Both the position numbers and the translations under genes were made by a program. From Candidatus Tepidiaquacella proteinivora (GTDB lineage: Bacteria; Bacteroidota; Ignavibacteria; Tepidaquicellales; Tepidaquicellaceae): a stretch of DNA of 64,000 nt. The notes below the pieces were generated by a model. It was not told the DNA's origin. It saw nothing but the letters and a program-made list of their open reading frames with translations, and made no database searches. This document shows positions 63,837 to 64,000 of the stretch, in pieces. Each line of letters opens with the position of its first letter. Position 1 is the first letter of the stretch. The DNA lies in assembly GCA_013348845.1 (NCBI GenBank), contig CP054675.1, positions 1,125,501-1,189,500 of the forward strand. Direction: 5' to 3'.

Positions 63837-64000
63837 TTGAAAATAAAGAATCTTACATACTTATTATTAATAACCCTTATCGCATTTGTAAATTGCAACA
63901 AAAAGGATTTTCATACTGTAACAAGAGTAATTGACGGAGATACATTTGAACTTAACGATGGAAGTCGTGTAAGATTAATCGGAATAGATACCCCTGAAAA
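63837..64000 (+). CDS. Thermonuclease (SNase-like) lipoprotein, 3' end beyond window
   Basis: The open frame starts at TTG 63837, one nt after the phosphorylase stop, and runs to the edge (54 full codons). It has a lipobox ending at Cys20 (AFVNC) followed by Asn-Lys-Lys, then the staphylococcal nuclease core VTRVIDGDTFEL and VRLIGIDTPE, with the catalytic Arg and Asp residues. It would be an envelope-anchored nuclease; with comEC and the nucleoside phosphorylase nearby, it may supply nucleosides. No ATG precedes the lipobox, so TTG is the likely start. Confidence 0.85.
   Translation, partial: MKIKNLTYLLLITLIAFVNCNKKDFHTVTRVIDGDTFELNDGSRVRLIGIDTPE

Noticed and set aside
1-64000. CRISPR array, insertion sequences, phage or toxin-antitoxin modules
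   Set aside because: I saw no regularly spaced repeats, transposase or integrase motifs, or paired small toxin/antitoxin genes in any intergenic gap.

Overview
The window is a strongly AT-rich (by eye roughly 70% A+T), densely packed bacterial chromosome segment. It has no insertion sequences, phage genes, CRISPR array or rRNA. Two secreted proteins end in the QNYPNPFN-type C-terminal sorting domain of the type IX secretion system. Lipoproteins, a BamD-like protein and heptosyltransferase-like and ComEC genes point to a diderm cell. A DHOD-like gene sits directly behind nifJ. Together these suggest the Bacteroidota/Ignavibacteria (Chlorobi) side of the FCB group; I cannot fix the genus.

Layout. 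1-4060 (minus): the 5' part of a glutamate dehydrogenase, then the run cdaA > pcm > yigZ > DUF3298 lipoprotein. 4178-6176 (plus): enolase and a small membrane protein, closed by a strong terminator. 6322-11964 (plus): scpA-scpB-rluB-lysS-CBS-like-PAP2, meeting head-on with a minus run 11965-18320 (iscS-iscA, exported SOD, two lipoproteins, ferredoxin, GT9, DUF3108, QueE). 18465-20096: a secreted propeller/transglutaminase fusion. 20182-29100: a peptide-use region (pepT, OPT and POT transporters, a lipoprotein metallopeptidase, an MFS carrier). 29149-33482: tRNA-Glu and two T9SS cargo proteins. 33737-39189 (plus): a tightly overlapping chain of membrane glycosyltransferase/TPR protein, mltG, ABC-2-like permease and ubiX. 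39215-44456 (minus): tRNA-Val-thrS-infC-rpmI-rplT-pheS, a cyclophilin lipoprotein and a small unknown. 44554-51844: YitT, papain-like protease, MFS, second glutamate dehydrogenase, BamD-like, thioesterase, ABC ATPase. 51891-59491 (minus): nifJ > DHOD-like > two glutamine synthetase homologues. 59492-60011: a non-coding gap with a candidate structured RNA. 60012-64000: comEC, pyrimidine-nucleoside phosphorylase and the start of a nuclease lipoprotein.

How the genes fit together. Peptide import, peptidases, two glutamate dehydrogenases, pyruvate:ferredoxin oxidoreductase and the glutamine synthetase homologues suggest an anaerobic or microaerophilic organism that ferments or respires peptides and amino acids. 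The exported SOD and ISC-type genes fit protection and supply of Fe-S enzymes. Most of the window is housekeeping.

The observations most worth a second look are: a glutamine synthetase paralogue whose catalytic flap and one metal-ligand position appear lost; an intergenic transcription unit (promoter, closing stem, hairpins, terminator) that looks like an unannotated small RNA; an infC gene starting at AUU; an L20-operator-like hairpin before rplT; and a QueE with an expanded cysteine motif. All family calls were made by reading motifs, without database searches. Residue comparisons with reference enzymes are from memory.
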